Source: Utricularia gibba (taxonomy: Eukaryota > Streptophyta > Magnoliopsida > Lamiales > Lentibulariaceae). From it: DNA of 64,000 bases. The notes under the pieces were generated by a model. The model saw nothing but the letters and a program-made list of their open reading frames with translations. It searched no databases and was not told where the DNA came from. Positions 1-11,754 of this stretch are shown here, in pieces. Every line of letters begins with the position of its first letter. Position 1 is the stretch's first letter. The position numbers and the translations under genes were made by a program. Location: assembly GCA_002189035.1 (NCBI GenBank), contig NEEC01000002.1, positions 2,790,001 to 2,854,000 of the forward strand, written 5' to 3'.

Positions 1-364
1 CTTCTTTATTGTTAGTATTATTATCGCCGGGGATATGGCTTTTGGGTATTGAAGAAAAAAGGGGTTTTGATTCTTTAATGCGAGGAGGAAGAAGAGGGCG
101 CACGTGTAGTGTATCTGTAGGTCTGAGAATTTTCACCGTGTTTGAATTTACCTCCTCATCAGTAAAGGATGTTGAAGTCAAACGGTGATGATGAAAGTCG
201 ACAAGAACTCACTTACGTCGCCTTGCACGGCGTCGTTTGAGCATCCTGTTATTTGTATATATACCCTCTCCCTCCCATCATTTCTGCTCGCACCTTCTTT
301 CCAATAATCTTGGTTCCGTTAACTCATCTGTTGTCTCTTTTTGTTTGCGGTGATATAATCGAAG
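1..364 (+). promoter_or_regulatory. Promoter and 5' leader of the amino acid permease gene
   Basis: The stretch upstream of the permease start codon has a G-box core (CACGTG) at 101-106. A TATA-like tract (TATATATA) at 256-263 lies about 100 bp before the ATG and is followed by a pyrimidine-rich segment typical of plant leaders. No coding region is seen. The assignment as promoter rests on position and these two motifs only. Confidence 0.5.
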
Positions 365-2138
365 ATGAATGATGCCTGCGTCCACAGCGAGCACCGCGTT
401 CTGGATATCTCCGGTGCTGCAGTCGACGGCTCACAAATCTATGACGACGACGGTCATGTGAAGCGGACTGGTACGGTGTCGGTGCTCCTTACAGCAGTAG
501 TGGTCGCCGTTTGGCCGGAGACTCGCCTGTTTTGAGTTTCTTTCTGTGTTTTGTGTTGCAGGGACTGTGTGGACTGCGAGCGCTCATATCATAACCGCTG
601 TTATTGGGTCTGGCGTTTTGTCCCTTGCTTGGGCCATCGGGCAATTGGGATGGGTGGCCGGTCCGATAATCATGCTGCTCTTCTCCTTCGTCACTTACTA
701 CACTTCCACCCTCCTCGCCACGTGCTACCGTAGCCCTGATCCCGACACCGGCAAGCGGAATTACACTTACATGGACGCCGTCCGAGCCAACTTGGGTAAG
801 TAAAGTTTTTCACTTTTTACCGTGTCACTACTCACTGGGGTGAACTGAGATTCTATTCTGAGTCGTGTGTTGATTGATGTTGCAGGGAGTGTGCAGGTGA
901 AGGCTTGTGGTGTAGTGCAGTACGTGAATCTGTTTGGGGTTGCGATCGGGTACACGATTGCTTCCTCAATCAGCATGATGGCGATAGAGAGATCGAATTG
1001 CTTTTACTCCAAAGGAGATGACAGCCCCTGCAAAGCCAACAGCAACCCCTACATGATCGCCTTCGGAGTAATCCAAATCATCTTCTCCCAGATCCCGGAT
1101 TTTGATCAGATATGGTGGCTTTCCATCGTCGCTGCTGTCATGTCCTTCACTTACTCTACCATTGGTCTCGCCCTCGGTATCGGAAAAGTTGTAGGTAAAT
1201 CCCTCAACTGCAAAAATCTTGAGTTTTGGACCTCTGCTGAGTGAATATACCTTCGATTTGCAGAGAATGGGAAAGTGAAGGGAAGCCTGAGTGGGATCAG
1301 CATCGGCACAGTTACTGAGATAGATAAAGTTTGGAGATGTTTTCAGGCTCTGGGGGCCATTGCTTTCGCTTACTCCTACTCCATGATTCTGATCGAGATT
1401 CAGGTCAGTTTTCTTGAGCATCTTTTGGGGATATTATTGTGCAAAGCAGGACGAGTGACAGAGTGAGGAAATTGGTTACAGAACACGGTGAAATCGCCGC
1501 CGGCGGAGCACAAAACGATGAAGAAAGCAACTTTGTTGAGCGTAGCGGTGACGACGGTTTTCTACATGGCGTGCGGCTGCTTTGGGTATGCCGCGTTCGG
1601 CGATTTGGCGCCGGGGAATCTTCTCACCGGGTTCGGATTCTACAACCCGTATTGGCTGCTGGATATTGCCAATGCGGCGATCGTCATTCACTTGATCGGC
1701 GCGTACCAAGTATACAGTCAGCCGCTGTTCGCATTCATCGAGAAGGCGATCTCCAGATGGTTTCCCAAGAGCAAATTCATCGCATCGGAGATCAAGGTTT
1801 GGGTCCCCGGCGTCAATACCTATTATAAGCTCAGTCCCTTCCGCCTTGTGTGGCGGAGCATCTTCGTCGTCATCACCACCGTGATTTCAATGTTATTGCC
1901 CTTCTTCAATGACGTCGTCGGGATCCTTGGGGCACTAGGGTTCTGGCCGCTGACGGTGTATTTCCCGGTGGAGATGTACATAAAAACGACCAGGATTCCG
2001 AAATGGGGAACAAAATGGATTTTCTTACAGACACTGAGCCTCGTATGCTTCCTGATTTCAGTGGTCTCCGCCGTCGGCTCCGTCGCCGGAGTCGTCAACG
2101 ATCTCAAGGTTTACAAGCCCTTTTCAAATGGTTCCTGA
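365..2138 (+). CDS. Amino acid permease, AAP family (AAAP superfamily)
   Basis: Proton-coupled broad-specificity amino acid importer of the plasma membrane, by family. Five exons can be joined in frame: 365-470, 562-795, 886-1194, 1264-1403 and 1482-2138. This gives 481 residues, the usual AAP length. The first exon holds the acidic hydrophilic N-terminus. The second opens with the family signature TVWTASAHIITAVIGSGVL, followed by LAWAIGQLGW. About eleven hydrophobic segments follow. The fourth exon carries the conserved VENGKVKGSLSGI stretch, and the fifth has KSPPAEHKTMKKAT and the PVEMYI region near the last helices. All introns have GT-AG ends and are short (about 70-90 nt). The start at 365 is the first ATG and gives the expected N-terminal length. 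It looks intact. I cannot say which AAP subclade (AAP1/6/8 type or AAP3/5 type) it belongs to. The splice sites are read by eye and supported by protein continuity. Confidence 0.93.
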
Positions 2139-3420
2139 AATCCAGGACCTTTTTGAATATATGCATTTAATTATCAAAAAATGATTACTTTTATAGTTTT
2201 CTTTTTGTTTTTTGAGTGTGTCCAAGTGACCCCCCTTGAATCACAAAATTTTATTTAATTCACCTTAAAACCAAATTTGCATGTATATTTAATTTTGAGA
2301 AATATTTATTATTTATCACAGTAAAAGAAAAATAGATTTTTAATTTCTTTTCAAAAAACAATATCAAATATAGATATACAAATAAAAAATAATGCTATCG
2401 TTAATCTTTTTCTTATGCTATTCTCATAAATTAATCGATTTACTATTTAACACTAAAACTCGTTTTTAGTATATGTAAGAAAGATGAGTTCCCTTTTATT
2501 TATAGAGTGAAATAACCAATCAATATTGAAAATTGGGTTGGCTTTAGGTTGCATAATTTTTTTTGTTTGTAGATACTAGATGATGTGGAGGTAACCCATC
2601 AATTCTTCCTTTCCCAATACATGAGTAAGTTTGGTAACCTAGAAATTCTTTTATAAAACTCAAAGATTTCTTTCTTAATTACTTTCTTCATCATATTTGA
2701 GCTATTTTACTCAATATGAATGTTTTTCAAGCATATTTGCTTTTCCATCATAACATTTCTAATCAAGTGATAAAATTGCAATATGCTTCGATCTTGCATG
2801 AAATGAAGCAATCTTGGCTATATGGATATCATTTTGACTGTTACAAAATAACTAATACTTTCCCTACTTAAGACCAAGTTCTCTCAAGAGATACAAGATG
2901 TATTTAGGCCACGTTTGTTAGATGTGTTTAATTTAAAATGGTTTGGATTAATTTAGTTTATTTTATCCCATGAATAAAGGTTTATTATGAAATATGTGTT
3001 TGGTAGATGGGATTCAATTATATGAGATTGCGATAATTTGTATGGTTGTTAGGGTTTAGGTACCAAACATCAAGGAGAATGAATTCTCCAATATATTCTT
3101 AACAAACATAACATATTTTGGTAATTGAGGGAGCAAGTTTCAGCAAGCGGAAAACTGAGTTTTGATGCATCAGGTATGTTTTTCCAAATACTATTTGGAC
3201 ACGTGGGTTTCATTTGCCCCTCGTATGACCTTATCAAGATACATTAAGCAACTAGGTTTTAGTGTGTGTGATGCTTGTTGGGGAATTTCGATTGCATTTG
3301 TTACCCTATGGTCATCATAATGTTGTTATGCTTTCCGAACCATATTGAGCTACGCGTATGTGATGGTTTTACTGTGGATTGAGTATTAACATGTTTTTTG
3401 CAACAATGGTTGTAGAGAAC
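2139..3420. other. AT-rich spacer without recognisable gene
   Basis: After the permease stop codon the sequence becomes AT-rich. No ORF in this stretch resembles a known protein. The last ~120 bp leads into the Myb/SANT-like relic and ends in a possible splice acceptor (TTGTAG) shortly before the relic's ATG at 3421. Confidence 0.5.
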
Positions 3421-3714
3421 ATGCCAACAACAAAACGCAAAAAAAGTGGTGATAATATTAAGACCAAAAGATAGTGGAAACCTGATAAAGAACACTTTAT
3501 GATTCATGCTCTTAAGGATATAATTGAAGTTAGGTAGAAAGTAGAGAATGGATTTAAAGGTAAACTATCTTCAAGCCCTTGAAGAAGCATTCCTCAAGCT
3601 ATGCCTCGACTTGAATATCAGAGGCACCCCACATACACAATCAAAGATTCATAACTAGAAAAAATATTACAATACTATGTTTGACTTTCTCAAAAAGTCA
3701 AGTACTAGCTATGA

Positions 3715-3719
3715 TAACT
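3715..3719. repeat. Left target-site duplication of the copia element
   Basis: TAACT immediately precedes the 5' LTR and is repeated exactly after the 3' LTR at 9151-9155. Five bases is the length made by copia integrases. Confidence 0.85.
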
Positions 3720-4211
3720 TGTTAGTGGGTTATGAAGGAATTGGCTCAGTTTCATATCAACAAGAAGATTTGCAAGAAGATGAAGACCTGAAGAGGAAGT
3801 TGTGAGATTTTGAAACACAAGGAGGAAGAGAAAGGGGATTCTGTTGGGTGTGGACTGCTGATGCTAGGCTGTTGCCAAATCAAATCCCTCCACGGAAAGC
3901 CCATCTCCCTTGAAAGCACAACGTTGGAAGTTCGGGCCAAGCGTGTGAAAAGTCGGTGGAACTACCAGATTGTGTAAGTGAGCAGGACATCCACTCGAGG
4001 AGACCTGTCATCACATAAATGCCGACTCCAACCATAGTAACGGTCACATTCCAATAGGCAAAACATGGATCTATTTATAGCGTAGTTGTTTGACGTTCCT
4101 ACAGGCTAGATATTCTATTTTCTACAACAAAAAATCACTTTGCAATAGAAAGCTTCGCATACTCCAAGCTCCAATACTCCCTTCTTACCATAAACTCACA
4201 ATCTTCTAACA
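3720..4211 (+). repeat. 5' LTR of the copia element
   Basis: 492 bp, TG...CA ends, colinear with the 3' LTR at 8656-9150. A CTATTTATAG box at about 4071-4080, shared with the 3' copy, is the likely core promoter for element transcription. Confidence 0.92.
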
Positions 4212-4317
4212 TGGTGAACTTGATGTGAACCCGACGACCCAATGCAATGATTATGAAACACCACGAATTCTCTCTTCCCTTTCATATATTCCTTGTTTGA
4301 AATTTTGGTGCATCAAC

Positions 4318-7300
4318 ATGAGCACCTCAGAAGGACTGCCTATGTTCGATGGCAAAATTACAGAGTATGATTCAAACTCATGGAAGACTACTTTGACTTG
4401 CATGGGCTCTGGAGCGTCTTTGAAGGAGATTCCAGCTCTTGTTCCTCTTCCGACTCTGCACCTAATATGGAAGAGCACAAGAGGTTGGTAAAAAGAGCCA
4501 AAGTCATGTTGGGAAGAGCAATCACTGCTGATATCTACTAAAGAATCATGTTGTGCTCTAGTCCCAAAGATGCTTGGGACAAATTGATCAACACTCACAA
4601 AAAATCGAAATTTCTTGATTGTGGAGTCGCTTCGAAAATCTCTCTTCTCCTCTAGGTGAGACAATTTCTCGCTTTTCAAAACAGCTAAGAGATGCAGTTG
4701 TGTAACAAATACTTCTGAGAGAAAAGATAGACAACATGAGGATTAAGAGGAAAATCATCAATGCCGTATCATGCACCTATACACAAGTCATTTTTAACCT
4801 ACGAGTTAACTAAACTCTTCACACCATGACCTCCACCGAATTAATGGACAGCTTGCAAGAAGAAGAAAATGAAAACCCCTATCGTCAAATTGTTGCACAA
4901 GACATGACATTTTAGGCTTTAGGAAATTCCTCTCTAGTGGGATCACAAAGTGGATATGCCACTATCAAAATTGGTACTAGAGAGTCTATATTATAACTAG
5001 CCAAACCTGAGAAACAATGACCGTTACCTCCTTACATATTCTGTAAGCAAAAGAATCATCTACTCGCCAATTGCTCGTGGCACCCCGATGGAATCTGTGC
5101 CTATTGCAAGCTATCTGGACATCTAGACAAGGTGTGCCCCTTGAAAAAAAAAATATCATCAGCCAGGAGGGAAGAGGATCGAATCGATTGAAAATGTGGC
5201 TCACCTGCTTAACAATGTAACCATTTCAAAGAGCTCGAATAAGATGAATATTGAACTTTATACCATGTGCCATAACACTCAAATGACTACTTTCGTTGAT
5301 TTAAGAAAGCATGGAGTGTGGTTGATAGATAGCGGATGCAACCATCATGTTGCCAACGACAGGAGGGTGTTCACATCTTTTACAGCACTAAATGATATAA
5401 GAATAGAAGCAGCCAATGGACAGCAAGTATCTATGTGAGGAAGCGAAAATGTATGCATTGAAATTGCTTAGAAAATAATTAAAATATTAGAAATATACTA
5501 TGTCCCAAAAGTGTCTCACAATTTCCTCAACGTTGGACAAGTAATAAAAAAAGGATTGAAGATATACCTAGAAAATGGAGAGTCCACAATTCGAGATGCT
5601 TATTCTAATAATATGCTCTCTACTCCCATGATCAATCGCATCTTTCCCTTGGAGGTATCAGAATGTTCCTATCAAAGCGTAATATATATCCCAACAATAG
5701 AAGAATCATTTCTTTGGCATAGAAGGCTAGGTTATCATCACTATGCGTCAATAGTTTCATTGAACAAGAAAAAGCTTGCTGACGGAATTCCTATCCTAAC
5801 TCGTGAAGAGGAAAATTGCCAAACTTGCTTGATGTGTAAAATGACTAGAAAGCCATTTCCCAAGTCCATCATTCCTACCATAGACAAACTTGAAGTGGTC
5901 ATATCTGACGTTTGTGGATCTATGTGTATCTCTATGTAGGTAGGAAATAACTATTATGTTATGTTTTTTGATGAACACTCCAACTACACCTGGATTTACC
6001 TTATGAAACGCAAGTCAGAGATGCTTCAACTCTTTAAAAAATTCAAGGCTCTAGTTGAAGCACACAACTAGAGGAAAATACTTACCCTTCGATTAAACAA
6101 TGGAAGAGATTATTGATCAGTAGAGTTGAAGAGTATTTGTGACATTGAAGGGATCATTCATCAATTCACTGCTCCATACACCCGTAAACAAAATGGTATA
6201 AGTGAGCAAAAAAAAATCAAACTGTTTTGAACATGGCAAGGTGTCTGATGTATAAAAAAGGAATACCTTTATGTTTTTGGGGAGAAGCTGTGAACACGGC
6301 AATTTATTTGCTTAATCGCCTACAAAAAGGAAATTCTCTCTAAGAGATCGGGCATGATAGAGTCCAAGATGTATTACACATCAAAGTTTTTGGATCTATA
6401 TACTTCATATACATTCCAAAAGAAAAATGTATTACATTCAATCTGAAATTAGACCTAGAAATTCTATTAGGGTATGAAGATTCATTAAAGGCCTACAGAG
6501 TTCTCAACCTACATACTAACCAAGGTGAACTAAGTAGAGACGTAATAGTGGATGAATCAAAAATTATGACTGGAACAAATCTTCTCTCATCTTGAGGGAC
6601 TCTCACTATTCCTTTTCCATATTGAATCTGTTCGCTAATATTGAGAAGGAAACACAACGGATGGATTCTACCAAGAATTAGAATCTAATTATCTACTCCC
6701 CTAGAAATTTTCTCACTCCTTGCACTCATGAAGAACTGAGACATTAGGATGAGCATATCTTACTCTAGTTAGAAAGCAAAAATCCGTGTACTGCAAGTAA
6801 ACACGTTGATGAGTCACCTTTCGATCCAGACAACAATAGTCCTATTGATAGTAACTTCCACCAATTTTCTGCTAAAATAGAAAATTCCAGACTCTGAAAA
6901 GATTGCCAATGAAATTGAAAAGGAGAAAATTATGTATGAAGTTATGTTCCTCATTTTGTGAGTACAAATCATGAAAACAGTGAAGATTGTCATGAAAACA
7001 CAAATCAACCTCGATATGCTAAATACAAACACATCGCAAACATTTTGGACAAATGCTTGCTAATCTATGAACCCATTAGCACCTATGAAGTACTAAAAGA
7101 CCTTGAATGGTGCAAATTGATGTATGAAGAACTTACATCCATCGAAAAGCATAATGTTTGGGAGGTGGTTGACAAGCCAGCATATGCTAAAGTTCTTGGC
7201 CTGAAATGGATCAGAAAACCCAAACTAAATCCTGACTATATTATCAACAAATTGAAATATAGGTTGGTGGTCTTGGGATACCTACAAAAGGTTGGAATTG

Positions 7301-8536
7301 ACTATGCAAAAACTTTCGCCCCGATGGCTCGTTTGGATATCATCAAACTTGTCATTGCGATGGCTGCTAGCTTCGACTAGAAGCTTCATCATCTAAACAT
7401 CAAGTGCATCATTCTCAATGGAGAGTTTCACAAGAACATCTATGCGCCTTCTCCACATGGTTTTGAAATCAAGGAAAGGAAGGATAAAGTGTTGAAATTG
7501 AAAAAGGCACTTTACGGATTAAAATAAACACCCAAGGAATGATACGACACAATAGACACTTATTTCATAGAACAAGGATACGGCGCAGCAAAAATGACAC
7601 GACTCTATACATCCTAGAGAATTCAAGAGGTCGAGTAATCATCACGCTATATGTGGATAACATCCCTATCACTAGAAACAATACTGATCTCATAGAAGAA
7701 CAAAAAGGCACCTGAAGATTAAATTTGAACTAGTGGATCTTGGGTTGGCATGCTAGTTCCTAGGAATGGAAATCATCTAGAGAGATGAATGCATTTTCCT
7801 TAATTAGAAAAAATACACAAAAGACAATATTAACCCACTTTGACTTACAAAATGCTAAAAAAAAGTTCAATACCATTCTCTGATGAAATTAAACAAAGGT
7901 TGAAGTTGAAAAAAGTAGTCATCATACTACAGCTAGACTAATCCACATGAATTTCAAAGGGTAGTAGGAGGTCTAATGTACCTCACAGCCACCCAATCGG
8001 ACATCACATTTGTCGTGTCATTTCTCTCCAGGTTCATGCACAATCCACACATTGTGCACATGGATATTGTCAGGAAAATAATTCGTTACTTGAAAACCAC
8101 TTTAAATTTTGGCTTATACTTTAAAAAGGGGACTAATGTCAACCTACAAGGGATCGTGGACTCATATTTCGCAGGGGACAAAACTAACTGTTATTCCACG
8201 ACTGGGTATCTATTTAATCTTGGTTCTACTGTGTTTTCTTGGAACAGTTGAGAACAAGACATGATCACACAGTCTTCTGTTGAAGCAAAGTATGTTATAG
8301 GAGCTTCTACACCAAACTATGCACAATGGATAATCAAATTATGTGAAGATTTGAAGATCAATATCATCAAAACTGTAATGCTCAAAATATGCAACAAATC
8401 AGCCATCAGTATCGCTAAAAATCCAGTGATGTTTGGAAGAACAAAACATATCAAAATCAAATTATCAAGTTCTAAGAGACTACATCAAGGAGTGATCAAT
8501 CAAGCTCGAGTATTTACCTTCAGAGGAGCACGATGA
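4318..8536 (+). pseudogene. Degenerate copia gag-pol polyprotein
   Basis: The reading frame is broken by many stops and shifts, but the domains are readable in order. There is a gag start at 4318 and a CCHC zinc knuckle (CAYCKLSGHLDKVC) at 5096-5137. An aspartic protease core (LIDSGCNHHVAND) lies near 5320-5360. The integrase zinc-binding part (WHRRLGYHH ... CQTCLMC) is in 5511-5939, and the integrase catalytic-core remnant with the NGISEQ segment is near 6190-6215. Reverse transcriptase (WKLMYEEL-like opening, KTFAPMARLDIIK) spans 6958-7380 and continues with ALYGLK near 7508-7525. Its catalytic motif reads YVDN instead of YVDD at about 7651-7662. RNase H (TQSSVEAKY) begins near 8264. No intact protein can be made. 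Confidence 0.88.
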
Positions 8537-8655
8537 AGACATCATTATGAAGTGCTTGTTCCCAAAAAATTTTAACCGAATTTGAAATTTTCTAGGGTTG
8601 CGAATGAATACCACTTAAATCAAAATAAAGTCCAAATTCCTTCATCAAGGAGGAA

Positions 8656-9150
8656 TGTTAGTGGGTGATGAAGGAATTGGCTCAATTTTAGATCAATAGG
8701 AAGAAGATTCGAGAGAAGATGAAGACCTGAATAGGAAGTCGCAAGATTCTGAAACACATGATGAGGTAGAGAAAGGGGATTTTGTTGGGTGTGGACTATT
8801 GGTGCTAAGTCGTTATCAAATCAAATCCCTCTACGGAAAGCTCATCTCCCTTGAAAGCTCAATGCTGGAAGTTCGGCTCAAATGTGTGGAAAGTTGGTGG
8901 AACTACAAGATTGCAAAGTGAGCAGGACATTCATTTGAGGAGACCTGGTGCCACATAAATGCTAACTCCAACCATAGCAATGGTCACATTCCAATGGGCA
9001 AAACATGAATCTATTTATAGGATGGTTGTTTGACATTCCTACAAGCTAGATATTCTGTCTTCTACAATCAAAAATCACTTTACAATTAAAAGTTTCACAT
9101 ACTCCAAGCTCCAATACTCCCTCTTACTATAAACTCACAATCTTCTAACA
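8656..9150 (+). repeat. 3' LTR of the copia element
   Basis: 495 bp, TG...CA ends, preceded by the polypurine tract AAGGAGGAA. It matches the 5' LTR along its whole length, with numerous substitutions and small indels. Confidence 0.92.
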
Positions 9151-9155
9151 TAACT
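9151..9155. repeat. Right target-site duplication of the copia element
   Basis: TAACT, an exact copy of 3715-3719. Confidence 0.85.
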
Positions 9156-10130
9156 CCACAAACATAGTAGACACTAGTTAGGATCTATGGATGGTGTTCA
9201 AATAGGTATTTTCGTTCTAATGTGTATGAGTAAGTCATTGTTGCAAGATAGTTTAATTGTACACTCATGGGTTATATGTGCAGCACAACGAGAAGTTGTA
9301 CAACATGTTGTAGTTTAAGCTCTCGCCGTACTATCCAAATTGTTGCATCATCTTCAGTAAAGATACAGTCATTGGAGATTTTGTAGAGTGTATCTCTGAT
9401 TCTACTGATGCAACACAGCAGGTTGTCGACTGTGTGGCTAGGTTGGAACAACCAACATATCTTCTTGACTTAGACAAGAATGGTGACTAGCGATCACATG
9501 ATGCATCCTTTGCCTATGAAGAGCATCCTTCATCAGGGGGGATTTCGGGAGGATGCACAGGTAATCGCTCCACACTAACTAGTGATGAGGAGCCTAGGAA
9601 GAAAAGAAGGAAGCAAGCTCCGGAACCTGATATCTTGATGAAGAAGTTGAAGGAAATGAATAAGTGAACAAATGATACCATCACACATCTAGGAGAAATG
9701 CTTACTACTAAAACCAATGACCTGTGGGAGCATAGAAATGCAGCTACAGACATCATTAGATGAATACCCTTGCAACTAACTGCAATACAATATTTAGGAG
9801 TTACTGAGGTCATTTTGAGTAATCCCATAAAGTTACAAATATTCATTGACAACAACAATGAAGAACACGTGGTCATGGTGGATAGGATTGCGAAAGGCAT
9901 ACGATATATGTTATAGCTTCCTTTTGGCTGTGTTGTCTCCTTTTTTTTGTTTTGATCACATTCACTTATGAAATCGATGTATCGTGATGAAATGTTGCTC
10001 TCACTGATGATATTATATTTTGAATGTTTGGTATGCTTAGCCAATATTCCATTTAATTTGTTTGACCATACATCTTTATTGAGTGTTGTAATGTTTAGAA
10101 AGCACAATTGCTAGCATGCGTAGTATTTTT

Positions 10131-10208
10131 TCCAGGCACCACAAATTTTACGAATGCGCTGAATGGATAGCTATAAGACATTGTAAATTTATAGATGCGG
10201 TGCCTGGA
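10131..10208. repeat. Short inverted repeat (hairpin, MITE-like)
   Basis: TCCAGGCACCAC at 10131-10142 is inverted as GCGGTGCCTGGA at 10197-10208. Weaker A/T-rich pairing extends inward, so the whole 78 bp could fold as a hairpin. It lies between the 3' end of the Myb/SANT-like relic and the 3' end of the phosphatase relic on the other strand. It may be a minimal MITE or a bidirectional terminator-like structure. No flanking duplication is obvious. Confidence 0.5.
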
Positions 10209-11085
10209 TGGGGTGCACCCACCCGAGACCATATGATTGCAACTTTTCATAACTAGGTTTCTAATGTACTTGAATGGAGAGTCTTCAATCAGTAGTGTGT
10301 TCGTGGCGTCATATCGACCTGAGAAGCCTTCATCTTCCCCCCAAATATGCGACTACTCCTTCAACAAAGCAGGCTTCAACTTATTATCTTTTACACATAC
10401 ATCCATTTCAGTGGCTTTCAATGCATTCCATATGAAGGCCAATGAATTCTCTGCATTTGGCCCAAACACCCACTTGATTATATCATTTAGTTGTGCGTTG
10501 TAGAAAGGTGCACATATTAGAGTATCAGATAAAAGTTTAAACACTATTATTTTCATGGAGTGAGACTTGCGCACCCCTCAAAGACCATATGCCGACATCA
10601 AAGTTCACAAGATACCATTGGATCAACTCGCAGGTGAAGGGCTTGAGGAAGATTGCATATGCAAGAAAAAAATCAGGTTATCACTTAAACATCACACAAT
10701 CATGTGGCAGTGTAAACATATCTTACTATTTTAACTATATATGACAACATTTGGTTTCCAATGCAATCTCTGGTACTTGGTTTTGAAGACAATGTCTGCA
10801 AGCACTCCATTGACATCTAACACAAGGAGCTTGCACACACGTTCTTTGGTCAAAGTAGTGGGGCTAGTGTATGCCCACCTACTCGTATACCAATCAAGTT
10901 TTGCACGTAGTTGGGTATTCTCTTCCAAAATTCAATCCACATCCACACTAGCAGCTGGATGTGGATTGTCTTCCTGCACATTGCTCCCTACATTCCCTTG
11001 TGGGTCATTAACAAATGCATGTGATATCTCTTCTTTAATGATCACAATGTTAGATTTTGAGTGCTCATGTATAACTCTATCCTGA
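10190..11085 (-). pseudogene. HAD/NLI-interacting-factor (FCP1-like) phosphatase relic
   Basis: Minus-strand segments read in order as a plant FCP1/SCP-like HAD phosphatase. First comes a linker with EENTQLRAKLDWY. Motif I follows as KLLVLDVNGVLADIV (10731-10928), where the family has D-x-D-x-T/L. Next is a stretch equivalent to the cap region, FDVGIWSLR (about 10580-10610), matching the family's VGVWSS pattern. Then comes a segment ending in KLKPALLKE (10353-10574). Last is motif III as NTLLIEDSPFKYIRN (about 10262-10306), the family's DDSPxK signature. At least two in-frame stops (in the linker near 10930 and just after PALLKE near 10353) and broken exon joins make it a pseudogene. An Asn-Gly pair replaces the usual second catalytic Asp region of motif I. 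The reaction of the intact family would be Ser/Thr dephosphorylation; this copy is presumably inactive. Confidence 0.65.
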
Positions 11086-11754
11086 CCACACCAAAAGTGC
11101 CTGAGTACCAGGGGCCTCCACCACAGGGGGAACTATGTTGCTCAAGGCCTTACTCTTTTCACTAAACAAATTCAACAAGGCATTCACTTCATGACTCGGC
11201 AGTCTATCAAATTCTACAACATTATTCATTGAATAACATAAAACACGGTATGCTAACAATGCAATTTTATTACATGACATGCTACCCTTTGCCTTTCCAA
11301 TCGTATTGGAGGAGTCGAGAGTAGTTGGAATCCACCAAGCATCATATCCACTTCGAATAGAAGTGACAAGTGCAATACTTGGCTTGCTCTTTAGCAAAAA
11401 ATGATTAGTTTTCCAATTTTGAACACACACACTTACAACAAAAAACATTGATAGGGCCAGTATAATTTGTTCCTCCATGCACACCATAAAAAAGGCTAGT
11501 ACATGGGTTTTGTGAAACCAATTGCGATAGGTTTATATTGGGATAATATAAACCCATGTGTTTAACTAAACTATTATAAGAAACATATACAACAACTTTG
11601 GCCTTAATGGCTAAAGGATACACACAATTTGAGGAAGTTGATTGTTTAAGATTTTTACAATAGTAGCCAAAGCCATTACTATTCTTATTTTATTGACTAT
11701 AATTGCAAAACATTTATGATTCTGAAATCAAGTTGATGTGAATAACATCTTTCT
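11086..11754 (-). other. Unassigned segment upstream of the phosphatase relic
   Basis: A minus-strand open stretch (11077-11487, 136 codons) and another (11405-11623) look like possible upstream exons of the phosphatase relic, but I recognise no domain in them. One of them reads into the phosphatase linker only after a frame change. Confidence 0.3.

Larger units (their letters stand above)
3720..9150 (+). mobile_element. Ty1/copia LTR retrotransposon, structurally complete, coding region dead
   Basis: A 5.4-kb element bounded by direct LTRs (3720-4211 and 8656-9150). Both LTRs begin TGTTAGTGGGT and end TCTTCTAACA. It is flanked by a perfect 5-bp duplication TAACT. The sequence after the 5' LTR begins TGGTGAAC at 4212 (primer-binding-site position). 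A purine tract AAGGAGGAA abuts the 3' LTR (8647-8655). Between them lie degraded gag, protease, integrase, reverse transcriptase and RNase H, in the Ty1/copia order with integrase before RT. The LTRs differ at many positions (roughly 10-15 percent by eye), so the insertion is old. The element landed in the Myb/SANT-like gene relic and has the same orientation. Confidence 0.93.
3421..9916 (+). pseudogene. Myb/SANT-like (LIMYB/PIF-ORF1 type) protein relic, split by a copia element
   Basis: Two blocks are interrupted by the retrotransposon at 3720-9150. The 5' block (3421-3719) starts with an ATG and reads, with stops, as a Lys-rich N-terminus followed by W-x-P-D-x-E-H-F-M-I-x-A-L-x-D, the opening of the Myb/SANT-like domain (PF12776 type). 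It also shows the LE-K-I-L-QYY remnant of its later helices. The 3' block (9156-9916) gives the CIIFSKDTVIGDF motif typical of the end of this domain. It continues with a Lys/Arg-rich linker and the C-terminal LTAIQYLGVTEVIL helix, ending at TAG 9914-9916. Several in-frame stops occur in both blocks (for example at about 3474 and 3535). Such domains occur in host LIMYB-like genes and as the second ORF of PIF/Harbinger transposons; the sequence does not decide which. It was already decayed or decayed after the insertion. Confidence 0.7.
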
